Assembly: GCA_021155985.1 (NCBI GenBank)
Contig: JAJNBA010000026.1
Span: 1 to 39,166 of the forward strand
Length of the DNA stretch: 39,166 bases
Reading direction: 5' to 3'
Source of the DNA: Actinomycetes bacterium
Lineage (GTDB): Bacteria > Actinomycetota > UBA4738 > HRBIN12
Both the position numbers and the translations under genes were made by a program. The notes under the pieces were generated by a model. It was not told where the DNA came from. It saw only the letters and a program-made list of their open reading frames with translations, and ran no database searches. How positions within the stretch are numbered: position 1 is the first letter of the stretch; every line of letters begins with the position of its first letter. This document shows positions 6,681-14,946 of this stretch, one piece after another.

Positions 6681-7889
6681 CTACGCTTGCGGCGCGAACG
6701 CCACCTTGAACGTGCCGAGGGTGCCGGCCGCCATCGCATGGTCAAGCGCGTCGCGCCACCGATCCAGCGGATACGTGGCGCCGACGAGCTGCTCCAGGAT
6801 CGGCAGGTTCGAGGCGAGCTCGATCGCCATCTCGAACGTCGGTCGGGTGATCCCGTCGCCGAGGTCCTCGACGCTGGACGTGTAGGCCCCCGCGAGCTCC
6901 AGCTCGCGGAACCACAGAGGCGTGAGATCGGCGCCGCCGCCGGGGATGCCGGAGACGACGATGCGACCGCCTGCCTTCGTGGTGCGGAGCGCGAGATCGA
7001 GAGCGCTGCTCGAGCCCGTGCACTCGATCGCCACGTCGACACCGCCGAGCAGGAACTCCATGCCGCGCTCCGGCGTGAGCTTCACCGCGTGATCGGTCCG
7101 GCGCACGGCCTTCACGGCGTGCTCCGGCCGGACGACGTCGTCGGCGCCGGCCATCGAGGCCGCGGCGCGCTGACGTTGGTGCTTCGCCGCCACGATCACG
7201 TGATCGGCCTTCGTGAACGCCTTGATCGCGATCAGCGTCAGGATGCCGACGGTGCCGGCGCCGACGACGTGGACCGTCCCCCCCGCCGGGATCTTCGCGC
7301 GGAACGCGGCGTGGATCGCGCACGCGAGCGGCTCGATCAGCACCGCGGTCTCGTCCCCCATCCCGTCGGGCACCGGCCACAGCTGGGATCGGTGGGCAAG
7401 CATCAGACGGCTCCATCCTCCACCGGTCTCCGAGCAGTACCCGGTCTGGAGCCCCGGCTTCAGATGACCAACGGTGACGCGGTCGCAGCGGCCCACATGG
7501 CCTGCCGCGCAATGCTCACACGGCGGATCCTCTCCACGAGCGGCGCATCCGAGGACGCTCGAGATCACGACGCGCTGACCGGCCTCGAGGTCCCCGCACG
7601 CGTCCAGGAGCTCACCGACGACCTCGTGCCCCGGCACGAAGGGGAGCGAGACGAGCGGCGAGAAGTAGAACGACGAGCGCCCCGCGATCGTGGACAGGTC
7701 GCTGCCGCAGATGCCGGACAGCTGCGGCTTCACGCGTGCCCATCCTTCGCGGGCCGGCTCGGGATCCCTCTGGGTCACGAGCCGGAGCGGCGCGAGTCCG
7801 GCCGTCACGAGCCCGGGCACCTTCGACCCGATCGTGCGCGCGCCGAGGTACTTCGGTGCGGAGCGGTAGTACTCGAGCGCCAGCGCCAC
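6681..7889 (-). CDS. Zinc-dependent medium-chain alcohol dehydrogenase
   Basis: The product is about 402 residues. GICGSD and PFVPGHEVVGE give the catalytic zinc ligands. A four-Cys structural zinc lobe (GCAARGEDPPCEHCAAGHVGRC) follows, then a Rossmann NAD(P) site (VVGAGTVGILTLIAI) and ECTGSSSALDLALRTTKAGG. The family oxidises or reduces alcohols and aldehydes. The GTG at 7889 is chosen because AGGAGG lies 8 nt upstream, inside the end of the preceding gene; a longer in-frame reading from 7967 would overlap that gene. Position between the acyl-CoA reductase and the LarA-like gene suggests it works on a fatty aldehyde or a derived hydroxylipid. Confidence 0.9.
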   Translation of the reverse strand: MALALEYYRSAPKYLGARTIGSKVPGLVTAGLAPLRLVTQRDPEPAREGWARVKPQLSGICGSDLSTIAGRSSFYFSPLVSLPFVPGHEVVGELLDACGDLEAGQRVVISSVLGCAARGEDPPCEHCAAGHVGRCDRVTVGHLKPGLQTGYCSETGGGWSRLMLAHRSQLWPVPDGMGDETAVLIEPLACAIHAAFRAKIPAGGTVHVVGAGTVGILTLIAIKAFTKADHVIVAAKHQRQRAAASMAGADDVVRPEHAVKAVRRTDHAVKLTPERGMEFLLGGVDVAIECTGSSSALDLALRTTKAGGRIVVSGIPGGGADLTPLWFRELELAGAYTSSVEDLGDGITRPTFEMAIELASNLPILEQLVGATYPLDRWRDALDHAMAAGTLGTFKVAFAPQA

Positions 7890-7894
7890 CGTCC

Positions 7895-10210
7895 TTACCT
7901 CCTCGCCGGCTTCGGGAATCGGACACGTGGCATGCCCTTCGACATCGCCCATCCCTCGATCGGCCACCTGCGCCGGCGCGCGTATCGGTACAGGTGCGAG
8001 TCGGGCGACACGGCGACTGGGTTCCCCACCGCGCGGAGCAGGGGCAGGTCGGAGTAGGAGTCGGCGTATGCGTAGGAGAACTTCAGGTCGACCCCCTCAC
8101 CGGCCGCGTAGCGACGGAGCCAGGCCGCCCGAGCCTCGCCGACCAGAGGCGGGGTGGACATGAACCCGGTGTATCGCCCCGCGGCGTCCACCTGGAGGTC
8201 GGCTCCGATCACGACATCGAACAGCGGCTGTAGAGGCCGGAGGAACGCGTTCGCGGCGGCGGTGAGCAGGAGCGTCCGGTGCCCGGCGGCTCGGTGCTCC
8301 CGGATCCGGCGGATCGCCCCGGGGCTCGCCTTCTGGAGCATGAACTCGCCGACGTGCCGGTCGACGAGCCGCTCGAGCCCCTCGACCGACGCGCCCTCGT
8401 ACCGCCGGAAGAACGTTCGCAGGAAGTCTCCGCGATCACGGCGGTCGATCGACAGGTACCGAGGGATCCGGCCGAAGACGCTCACCAGCTCGCCCGGCCA
8501 TGCGTCTGGTTCGAGGTCGGCCATCCTCGCCCACACGTAGGACTCCACGACATTGGAGGAGATGATCGTGCCCTCCATGTCGAAGACGGCGAGCACCGGC
8601 TCGTCGCGCTCTCGGATCTTGACCGCGGGCCGAGCGCGGTCCTTCCGTGCGAGCTCGCGGAGCGACTGGGTCACCGCCGGCGAATGAACGTCTTGGAGGT
8701 AGTACTTCCAGTCGATCATCGCCGCATCGAACGGGAAGCGGGCCTGATCCTCCCTGGAGAGGGCTCGGAAGAGCTGCATCGCCACGTCGTCGGTATAGAT
8801 CACCTCGGCCTCCGTGTAGGCGCCGTAGAGATCCGAGTACCGCTTCACGAAGTCGACGCGGGCCTTGTCCCGATCCACGCGGCGAACAGCGTCCCGCATC
8901 CCCTTCGACTTGGGGAGATGGCTGACGACCTGCTCGGCGACGTCGGTCAGCCGTTCCGCCCGGCGCAGCATCTTCTCCACGGTCACGTTCCCAGGGAACG
9001 TCCACTCCGGGACCTTGTGCTCGCCCCGACCTCGCTCGGGGAGCGGATGCGCCTCGAAGTACTCCCGGACGAGCGCGTAGAGCTGATGGAACTGGAGCGG
9101 GTTCCGATCGCCCGAGGACACGTGGTAGTGAGCCGGCTCACCCGGCGCCGGCGGCGTCGCGGCCACCGCGAGGATCGCGTTCACCACGAAGTCGACCGGG
9201 ATGATGTCGACGATCCCCTCGGGGATGCCGGGGAACTCGGGGATCTGTCCGAGCCCGTAGGCCCGGATGATCGGATCGGCCATCTTGAAGCCGTCGATCC
9301 ACCCCGGCGCGGGGTGCAGGAGCGCGGACTCGATGATCGAAGGTCGCACGATCGACAGAGGAAGCTGCTCGGCCGCGGCGAGCTCCTCCACCGCACGTTC
9401 GCCCATCGCCTTCGTGAACGTGTAGACATCCGGCCATCCGAGCGACCGCGCGCGCTGGCGCCCGTACTCGACGAGCCGCTTGGTCATCCAGTCTTTCCGA
9501 CGCTGCTCGGCGTCCTCCGCGACGGTCGTTGGCCCCGCGCGGGAGTGCTCCTCGGACGCATCCTCGAGGAAGCGCTCGAGGAGCTCGGGCTTCCGCGAGG
9601 CGGCCTCCACGTCCCGGCGAGCCGACATCGCCAAGTCGGCCTCGAGCCGCCAGTTCACGCGATGGTCCAGCGTGCGCTCCGGGATCACCCCCTTCTGCAC
9701 CCCGGCCACGTACGCGGTCGAGACGTGAACGAGCGCGGGTCGGGATCCTCCGTCGAGCACGGCGCCGTAGAGGTTCATCGCGCCCAGCAGGTTCGTCTGG
9801 AAGCCCTCGTCGATGGGCGGGTCGAACGAGACCGTCGCGGCGGAGTGGATCACGACGTCGAGGTCGCCCGGCAGGTCCGGCCGGCCGCGGGAGAAGTCCC
9901 CGTCGATCACCTCGATCCGGTCGTCCAGGAGACGGAGGAGGGCGTCGTCCGAGCCAAGGGACTCGCGGAGCCTGTCGAACGAAGGCTTCCGGGTCAGGTA
10001 GTGGACGCGCTCCACGGAGGAGGCCCCCGTCTGGGACCTGACCAGCAGCACCACCGTCGTCTCAGGGAAGTCGGCGAGCAGGCGCTCGAGCACGACCTGG
10101 CCCAGGAAACCCGTGACGCCGGTCATGAAGACCCGCTTCCCGGCCAGGCGCTCGACGATCGAGCTCGCCTTGGGCGACCTCTTCGCCGTCTGGGTGCCCC
10201 TGTCTACCAT
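7895..10210 (-). CDS. Fatty acyl-CoA reductase (SDR) fused to a HAD-IB phosphatase-like domain
   Basis: The protein is 771 residues. The N-terminal part (about 20-430) is an extended SDR of the male-sterility/acyl-CoA reductase type, with the NADPH motif TGVTGFLG, HSAATVSFD, and catalytic YTFTK. The C-terminal part (about 525-765) is HAD-IB-like: FDMEGTI as motif I, LLTAAANAF as motif II, and YADSYSDLPLL as motif IV. Motif I has Glu where the general-acid Asp of DxD is usual, so phosphatase activity is uncertain. Acyl-CoA reductases make fatty aldehydes or alcohols for waxes or ether lipids. It is the first gene of the operon, read from a promoter with no Shine-Dalgarno (probably leaderless) and two palindromic operators. 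Confidence 0.88.
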   Translation of the reverse strand: MVDRGTQTAKRSPKASSIVERLAGKRVFMTGVTGFLGQVVLERLLADFPETTVVLLVRSQTGASSVERVHYLTRKPSFDRLRESLGSDDALLRLLDDRIEVIDGDFSRGRPDLPGDLDVVIHSAATVSFDPPIDEGFQTNLLGAMNLYGAVLDGGSRPALVHVSTAYVAGVQKGVIPERTLDHRVNWRLEADLAMSARRDVEAASRKPELLERFLEDASEEHSRAGPTTVAEDAEQRRKDWMTKRLVEYGRQRARSLGWPDVYTFTKAMGERAVEELAAAEQLPLSIVRPSIIESALLHPAPGWIDGFKMADPIIRAYGLGQIPEFPGIPEGIVDIIPVDFVVNAILAVAATPPAPGEPAHYHVSSGDRNPLQFHQLYALVREYFEAHPLPERGRGEHKVPEWTFPGNVTVEKMLRRAERLTDVAEQVVSHLPKSKGMRDAVRRVDRDKARVDFVKRYSDLYGAYTEAEVIYTDDVAMQLFRALSREDQARFPFDAAMIDWKYYLQDVHSPAVTQSLRELARKDRARPAVKIRERDEPVLAVFDMEGTIISSNVVESYVWARMADLEPDAWPGELVSVFGRIPRYLSIDRRDRGDFLRTFFRRYEGASVEGLERLVDRHVGEFMLQKASPGAIRRIREHRAAGHRTLLLTAAANAFLRPLQPLFDVVIGADLQVDAAGRYTGFMSTPPLVGEARAAWLRRYAAGEGVDLKFSYAYADSYSDLPLLRAVGNPVAVSPDSHLYRYARRRRWPIEGWAMSKGMPRVRFPKPARR

Positions 10211-10218
10211 CCGGCAGA
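10203..10218. promoter_or_regulatory. Second, imperfect TetR-type operator over the acyl-CoA reductase start codon
   Basis: TCTACCATCCGGCAGA matches the perfect operator at 10228-10243 in 13 of 16 positions. It lies 25 bp away and overlaps the start codon and transcription start region. Confidence 0.45.
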
Positions 10219-10246
10219 TTATCGCTCTCTACCGTTCGGTAGACAA
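10218..10246 (-). promoter_or_regulatory. Leaderless promoter of the lipid operon (-35 TTGTCT, -10 GATAAT)
   Basis: On the minus strand TTGTCT (10246-10241) and GATAAT (10223-10218) are separated by 17 nt. The -10 ends 7 nt before the ATG, so transcription should begin at or next to the start codon. The perfect palindrome at 10228-10243 fills the spacer, so a bound repressor would exclude RNA polymerase. Confidence 0.65.
10228..10243. promoter_or_regulatory. TetR-type operator palindrome
   Basis: TCTACCG-TT-CGGTAGA is a perfect 7-bp inverted repeat with a 2-nt centre, the size and shape of TetR-family operators. It lies between the -35 and -10 of the operon whose last gene is a TetR regulator, which is the likely ligand. 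Confidence 0.65.
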
Positions 10247-10317
10247 CCCCGCGCTCAAGGAGGCGTTCCCGCAGGTCGAAAGGCAAGAGAGGTCGGACTG
10301 GCTGCAGGAGAGCACCC

Positions 10318-11595
10318 GTGTCCCTACGTTCGAAGATGCTCGCCATGTCGACGATCCCGGTGATCGTCCTCGTCTTCGCCGTGACCTATGCGGTGTCCGC
10401 ACAGCGAACCGCGTCCCGAACGAACGAAGAGGTTGACCGCACCACCGGCGTCCGACGTGAGCTCGCCGAGATCCAGCACGACCTGGCGATCGCCGAGTCC
10501 AGCGTCCGCGGATTCGTCCTCACGGGACACGCGAGGATGCGGGAGGACTACAGCGAGGCGGTGATCGAGCTTCGGGGAGACCTCGAAGATCTCAAGGCGC
10601 GCGTGACCGAACCGCTGCAGCGGAACCGCCTCGAACCGCTCGAGGTGCTCGTCGAGGAGCGGCTGGCGACCCTCCAAGGGGTCCTCCGCATCGGGCGCGA
10701 TCGAACTCCGGAGACGCAGGATCGGCTGGAGACGTTCTTCCTCCACGGGCAGACGATCACGAACGCGATCCGAGGACTGACCGAGCAGATGGAGCTGACC
10801 GCCTCGGAGCTGATGACAGAACGGATCGCAGCGCGTGACGCGGCGTTCGCGCGGTCGTACCTGATCCAGGTCATCGCGATGCCCGCCGCGATCTTCGTCG
10901 CGATGACCCTGATGGCCGGCTTCACGGGCGGCATCGTCAAGCGCGTGGCCAAGATGGGGGAGAACGCCTATCGACTCGACAAGGGACAGCCGCTGGACCG
11001 CCCCGATACCTCCAACGATGAGCTCGGCTCCCTCTCGAGAGCGATCGTCCGAACCGGCGCCCACCTGTCCGACCTGCAGGCGGAGCTGCGCCGCCACGCG
11101 ACCGTAGATGACCTCACCGGCCTGGCGAACCGGCGCGGCTTCTTCGCGCTGGGAGAGCACGAGCTCCTCGTCGCCGCGCGAACCCGATCCTCGGTCGCCC
11201 TGCTCTTCATGGACGTCGACGGCCTGAAGCGCGTGAACGACGAGCTCGGCCACGTCGCCGGCGACATGCTGCTCAAGGAGGCCGCGGACGTGATCCGGGA
11301 GACGATCCGGGCGTCCGACATCGCCGGCCGGCTGGGCGGGGACGAGTTCTGCGTGCTCCTGATGGGCGATCCCGCACTGGACCCGGATCGAGTGGTGGAC
11401 AGGATGCGAGACACACTGGACCAGCACAACGCGCGGGAGGGACGGACCTTCCGCGTGTCGGTTTCGATGGGGATCGCCTCCCTGCCTCCTGGCCGATCGG
11501 TCACCCTCGAGGAGCTGATCGACGCCGCCGACGAACGGATGTACGAGGACAAGCGCGCGAAACAGCAAGAAGCACAACCCGTCTGGTCGATCTAG
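10318..11595 (+). CDS. Membrane diguanylate cyclase (CHASE3-like sensor, HAMP, GGDEF)
   Basis: This 425-residue protein has a transmembrane segment near residues 7-27, a helical extracellular CHASE3-like sensor (about 35-175), a second transmembrane segment (about 180-205), a HAMP linker, and a GGDEF domain from about 258. The intact RLGGDEF active site and an upstream RASD, matching the RxxD inhibitory I-site, predict active c-di-GMP synthesis with product feedback. FMDVDGLKRVND carries the metal Asp. The start is GTG 10318, with GGAG 7 nt upstream. It diverges from the lipid operon and ends just before a strong terminator. No PilZ or EAL partner is seen here. Confidence 0.92.
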   Translation: MSLRSKMLAMSTIPVIVLVFAVTYAVSAQRTASRTNEEVDRTTGVRRELAEIQHDLAIAESSVRGFVLTGHARMREDYSEAVIELRGDLEDLKARVTEPLQRNRLEPLEVLVEERLATLQGVLRIGRDRTPETQDRLETFFLHGQTITNAIRGLTEQMELTASELMTERIAARDAAFARSYLIQVIAMPAAIFVAMTLMAGFTGGIVKRVAKMGENAYRLDKGQPLDRPDTSNDELGSLSRAIVRTGAHLSDLQAELRRHATVDDLTGLANRRGFFALGEHELLVAARTRSSVALLFMDVDGLKRVNDELGHVAGDMLLKEAADVIRETIRASDIAGRLGGDEFCVLLMGDPALDPDRVVDRMRDTLDQHNAREGRTFRVSVSMGIASLPPGRSVTLEELIDAADERMYEDKRAKQQEAQPVWSI

Positions 11596-11630
11596 GACTC
11601 AAGCCCGATTAACGAGCCACGCTCAAACAG

Positions 11631-11662
11631 AAAGGGGCCGGCGAAGCCGGCCCCTTTCGTTT
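11631..11662. terminator. Strong bidirectional intrinsic terminator
   Basis: AAAGGGGCCGGC and GCCGGCCCCTTT form a 12-bp stem with a GAA loop, followed by CGTTT on the plus strand and by CTGTTT on the minus strand. It lies between the convergent GGDEF gene and the SpaA-like gene and can end both transcripts. Confidence 0.9.
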
Positions 11663-11679
11663 GCTGCCCAACCGGATCG

Positions 11680-13374
11680 CTACGGGTCGACGACCAGGGT
11701 GCAGTCGATGGTCATCTCCCCGGTGCCGCTCTCGTCGACGAAGTCGATGTCCTCCGTCGTCTGCGACGCGTCCCAGTCGGTCGCCGGGGTTCCGTCGAGC
11801 GCCGTGTTCCCGTCGCAATCGATCGACACGATGCTCGTCTCACCCGAGCCACCATCAGCGAAGTTGACCTGGATATCGAACAGCGGCGGGTTCGTGAACG
11901 TTGCGACCGCAGCACCCGAAGGATAGTTCTCGGCCGTGCAGTCAGACCCGTTCACCACCGTCACGGTCTGCGCGCTTCCGGCAGCGTCGCCGTACCCAGG
12001 CGGCGGTGTCGTCTCGTCGACGCTGTAATCGCCGGGCGCGAGACCGGACACGCAGACTTCACCGACATCCGAGTCCTCGTCGCCAGCGCCGTTGTCCGTG
12101 ACGCTGCTCCCGTTATAGGAGAAGACAGCTCCCTCGGCGGTGACAGGTCCACCCTTGGTGCTGTTCTTCACGATCGCCAACGCTCCCTCGAGCGCCGTGT
12201 CTGTGAACGACAGCTGCTCCGTTTCGCCTGCATCAAGGGTGAACGTGAAGGGCAGGGTCGGGTCCTTCCCATAGCCAGCGGGCACGGTCGTCTCGTCGAT
12301 CGTGTAGGTCCCGGGCTGAAGGTCATCGAACGTCGGCAGGCAGTCGCCGGCGGCGTCGACGGTGCAGGTGCCGACCACTGTGCCGCCGGTGCCCGTGCCC
12401 TCGTAGAGCGTGAAGACTGCTCCGGCCTGAGATCCGCCGTCGCTGCCGACCTTGGTCACCTCGACCGAACCGCACAGGGCGATGTCCTGGTCCTCGATCG
12501 TGATGTCCTTGGTTGAGGACACGAAGCTGCTCCCCGACGACCGCGACTCCCAGATCGTCTGGCTGAATCCCTCGCACGATCCAGGGGTGAGGATCCCCGC
12601 AGCGGAGAGGTTCACGCCGAACTCGGCGAACTTCCCGGCGACGAGGTTCGCGTTGCTGATCGGGTTCTGCGCTGCAGGGATGGCGCTCGCGTTGACGCCA
12701 CCCTCTGCCTCGGTGGGGTCGAGCTCAGCGACGTCCGCGCCCCAGCACGGAGCAGGATTGTTCGCTACGAAGCAAGGCCCGTCAGCGTCCCACGTCAGCA
12801 CGTGGAACTCGGGGGCGCTGCCGCCACCGAGGTAGTCGATCGCGAGGAGTTTGTCACCGGGTGTCCGCTGGAGGAGCGTCGTGCTGCCAGGGCACAAGCC
12901 GTTGTCGCCCTGCTTCAGCTCGATGTTCTCGCTCGCGTTCCCGTTCGCCGCGAACCTGATCGTCGCGCCGTACAGGTACACGTCACCGGTCGTCTCGTTC
13001 ACCTCGAAGAACGACGCCACGTGTGTGAAGTCGTCCTTGGGTGGGTTCTTGTGCCCCTCGACGTCCGGACAGACCGTGTCCTGCTTCTGGCCCGGCGTGA
13101 ACGAGTTGTCACTATTCGATGCCGCCGTATCAGTCAGTTCGACATAGTTCGCCTCGTTCTGAACGGTCGACCAATCGGCGTTGCCGGCCGTGTTGACGAC
13201 CATATTGCCGAGCCCCGTCGACGGATCATTGCCCGATTCGAAGAGGCTCGGGCTGCCGGGCAGCACTGCATAGGCGGGATAGATCAGAGCCGTGGCGAGG
13301 ATGAGAGCGGCCGTTCCGGCCAAGAGGCCGAGACTCCTCCGCTTCCTCCCCGAAAAGCCAGGTATCCGTACCAT
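11680..13374 (-). CDS. Secreted protein with SpaA-like prealbumin-fold repeats
   Basis: The protein is 564 residues. It starts with a signal peptide (basic RKRR, hydrophobic core LGLLAGTAALILATALIYP, likely cleavage after AYA). A large domain of about 310 residues follows, rich in Asn, Thr and acidic residues and with several Cys. Two prealbumin/SpaA-like repeats then follow, marked by GTYTIDETTVPAGYG and GDYSVDETTPPPGYG, and a final beta-rich segment. There is no LPXTG motif or C-terminal membrane anchor, so it is probably released or held non-covalently. AAGGAGG lies 9 nt before ATG 13374. A long structured leader precedes it, which suggests regulation at the RNA level. Function is unknown; surface adhesion or structure is plausible. 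Confidence 0.8.
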   Translation of the reverse strand: MVRIPGFSGRKRRSLGLLAGTAALILATALIYPAYAVLPGSPSLFESGNDPSTGLGNMVVNTAGNADWSTVQNEANYVELTDTAASNSDNSFTPGQKQDTVCPDVEGHKNPPKDDFTHVASFFEVNETTGDVYLYGATIRFAANGNASENIELKQGDNGLCPGSTTLLQRTPGDKLLAIDYLGGGSAPEFHVLTWDADGPCFVANNPAPCWGADVAELDPTEAEGGVNASAIPAAQNPISNANLVAGKFAEFGVNLSAAGILTPGSCEGFSQTIWESRSSGSSFVSSTKDITIEDQDIALCGSVEVTKVGSDGGSQAGAVFTLYEGTGTGGTVVGTCTVDAAGDCLPTFDDLQPGTYTIDETTVPAGYGKDPTLPFTFTLDAGETEQLSFTDTALEGALAIVKNSTKGGPVTAEGAVFSYNGSSVTDNGAGDEDSDVGEVCVSGLAPGDYSVDETTPPPGYGDAAGSAQTVTVVNGSDCTAENYPSGAAVATFTNPPLFDIQVNFADGGSGETSIVSIDCDGNTALDGTPATDWDASQTTEDIDFVDESGTGEMTIDCTLVVDP

Positions 13375-13704
13375 CCGAGATTGCCTCCTTGGTTGGAGTG
13401 GCTTGCTGGTGCCGCTGCTGTCCGAGTGCCGTTCGGCGCACCTCCGGCGGACGAGCTCGGATCTCAGGTCGGGGAACCCTCCTTTCGGATCGCGGGCGGG
13501 CGGCAGCCGCCCCGTCGTGCATTTCCGGTGGGGAGGAGGGACGCGGCACACGCAGACACGTTTGCTCGTCCCACGGCCGCTCCACCCCACTTCGCGGGAA
13601 AAGACAAGGACCCGACCGATCACCGATCGTGATCTGAAGGGTCCCTCCACCCCCATCTGGGGGATTCCCGGGGCCCCCAAACGGGCCACGGCAAATGCCG
13701 TAGC
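13375..13704 (-). ncRNA. Structured 5' leader of the SpaA-like gene (candidate cis-regulatory RNA, class unknown)
   Basis: About 330 nt separate the likely transcription start from the start codon, with no convincing gene. Visible helices include GTGGGG/CCCCAC (13528-13533 with 13585-13590) enclosing GGGACG/CGTCCC (13538-13543 with 13567-13572), GATCAC/GTGATC (13618-13623 with 13629-13634) inside a GGACCC/GGGTCC pair, a GGGCGG/CCGCCC hairpin near 13493-13511, a TGGGGG/CCCCCA hairpin near 13657-13679, and ACGGCA/TGCCGT at 13688-13701. The nested architecture resembles a riboswitch or attenuator. I tested it by eye against the conserved motifs of c-di-GMP and c-di-AMP riboswitches and did not find them. 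Confidence 0.45.
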
Positions 13705-13710
13705 TCGCGG

Positions 13711-13716
13711 ACACTA
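13711..13716 (-). promoter_or_regulatory. Extended -10 promoter for the SpaA-like gene
   Basis: On the minus strand TGCTAGTGT reads as an extended -10 (TGn-TAGTGT). It places the transcript start near 13704, about 330 nt before the start codon. Confidence 0.4.
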
Positions 13717-13739
13717 GCACCGGGATCCGCGCCGTGCAT

Positions 13740-13895
13740 TAGTCCATTTGGCCTACACGAGAGAGAAACCCAGGCCACCGCAGAGCGTTCGTCTGCGCTT
13801 CACCGCACCGTTGTCCACATGCGGAGTGAGGCAACATGCGGATCGGCACACCGCCGGCTGGGGCTACCGCTGATACCGGACCCCGAACTGACGGG
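13740..13895. other. Gap of 156 bp with no recognised feature
   Basis: The stretch follows the asd stop codon on the minus strand. I see no gene, tRNA or convincing terminator in it. Confidence 0.5.
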
Positions 13896-14942
13896 TCACC
13901 CGGTGGAGAACATATGCTCCGCGATCTGGATCCCGTTGAGCGCGGCGCCCTTACGCAGGTTGTCGCCGCACGCGAAGAGGAGGAGCGCGTCGTCGTGATC
14001 GGGTGCTTGGCGGATGCGACCCACCAGCACCTCGTCACGGCCGGCGGCTTCCAGAGGCGACGGATAGACGCCGTTCGCCGGGTCGTCCCGGAGCTCCACC
14101 CCGGGTGCCTCCTCCAGGAGCGAACGCGCTTCCCCCGGCGTGATCGCTCGGGAGAATCGGGCGAGCACCGAGACCGAATGACCGACCGGGACTGGGACGC
14201 GGACACACGTCGCCACCACGTCGAGGTCGAAGATCCCCAGGATCTTCCTCGACTCATTCACGGTCTTGATCTCTTCCCCGGTGGAGCCGTCTTCTGCGAA
14301 GGAGTCGATCTTGGGGAGGACGTTGAACGCCATCGTCTTGCCGAAGACGTCGCCCACGGGAAGGGCATCGAGATCCGGCCGGCCGAGCTCCTCCACCTGG
14401 TCGTGGAGCTTCTCGACCTGCTCGGCGAGCTCACGCGTCCCGTCACGCCCCGCGCCCGAGACGGCTTGGTAGGACGACAGGACCATCGAGCGGAGACCGG
14501 CCGCCCGATGCAGCGGGGCGAGCGCCATCATCGCCACGATCGTCGTGCAGTTGGGAACGGCGATGATCTTCGGCGATCCCTCCAGTGCCTCCGGGTTCAC
14601 CTCGGGCACGACGAGCGGCACGTCCGGTTCCATGCGGAACGCGGATGACTTGTCGATGCACACGGTTCCCGCCGCGGCCGCCTCGCGCACGAACCCACGT
14701 GCGATCGACGCGCCGGCGGCGGAGAGCGAGAGATCCGCGCCGCGAAGCGCTTCGAGCGACAGCTCCCGGATCGCCACCTCTCGACCGTCGAACCGGATCG
14801 TGCGGCCCGCGGATCTCGCCGAGGCGAGCGGGACGAGCTCGTCCACGGGGAACGCGCGAGCCTCGAGGATGCGCAACATCTCGGTGCCCACGGCCCCGGT
14901 GGCGCCGACGACGGCGACCTTCAGGTTCCCTGGCAGACCCAT
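13896..14942 (-). CDS. asd: Aspartate-semialdehyde dehydrogenase
   Basis: This 348-residue enzyme reduces aspartyl phosphate to aspartate semialdehyde with NADPH, on the path to lysine, threonine, methionine and diaminopimelate. VAVVGATGAVGTEMLRIL is the NADP-binding Rossmann start. PNCTT (near residue 131) holds the nucleophilic Cys, and SSYQAVSGAG and RVPVPVGHS are family blocks. The gene starts 4 nt after lysC on the same strand, so the two form the classic lysC-asd operon of Actinomycetota, here in the order lysC then asd. Confidence 0.96.
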   Translation of the reverse strand: MGLPGNLKVAVVGATGAVGTEMLRILEARAFPVDELVPLASARSAGRTIRFDGREVAIRELSLEALRGADLSLSAAGASIARGFVREAAAAGTVCIDKSSAFRMEPDVPLVVPEVNPEALEGSPKIIAVPNCTTIVAMMALAPLHRAAGLRSMVLSSYQAVSGAGRDGTRELAEQVEKLHDQVEELGRPDLDALPVGDVFGKTMAFNVLPKIDSFAEDGSTGEEIKTVNESRKILGIFDLDVVATCVRVPVPVGHSVSVLARFSRAITPGEARSLLEEAPGVELRDDPANGVYPSPLEAAGRDEVLVGRIRQAPDHDDALLLFACGDNLRKGAALNGIQIAEHMFSTG

Positions 14943-14946
14943 GCGG

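Noticed and set aside
4729-6885. 718-codon open frame on the plus strand
   Set aside because: It is antisense to the acyltransferase, LarA-like and dehydrogenase genes. Its product is Arg/His/Val/Asp-rich with no domain, the usual shadow of high-GC codon bias.
8279-10363. 694-codon open frame on the plus strand
   Set aside because: It is a shadow of the acyl-CoA reductase gene, with low-complexity Arg/Asp/Val composition.
13375-13689. N-terminal extension of the SpaA-like protein to 13689
   Set aside because: A clear signal peptide with an AAGGAGG ribosome site starts at 13374. The upstream translation is Arg/Cys-rich and lies in the structured leader.
13375-13704. Known c-di-AMP (ydaO) or c-di-GMP (GEMM) riboswitch
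   Set aside because: I could not find the conserved motifs of either class, although the region is clearly structured, so it is left as class unknown.
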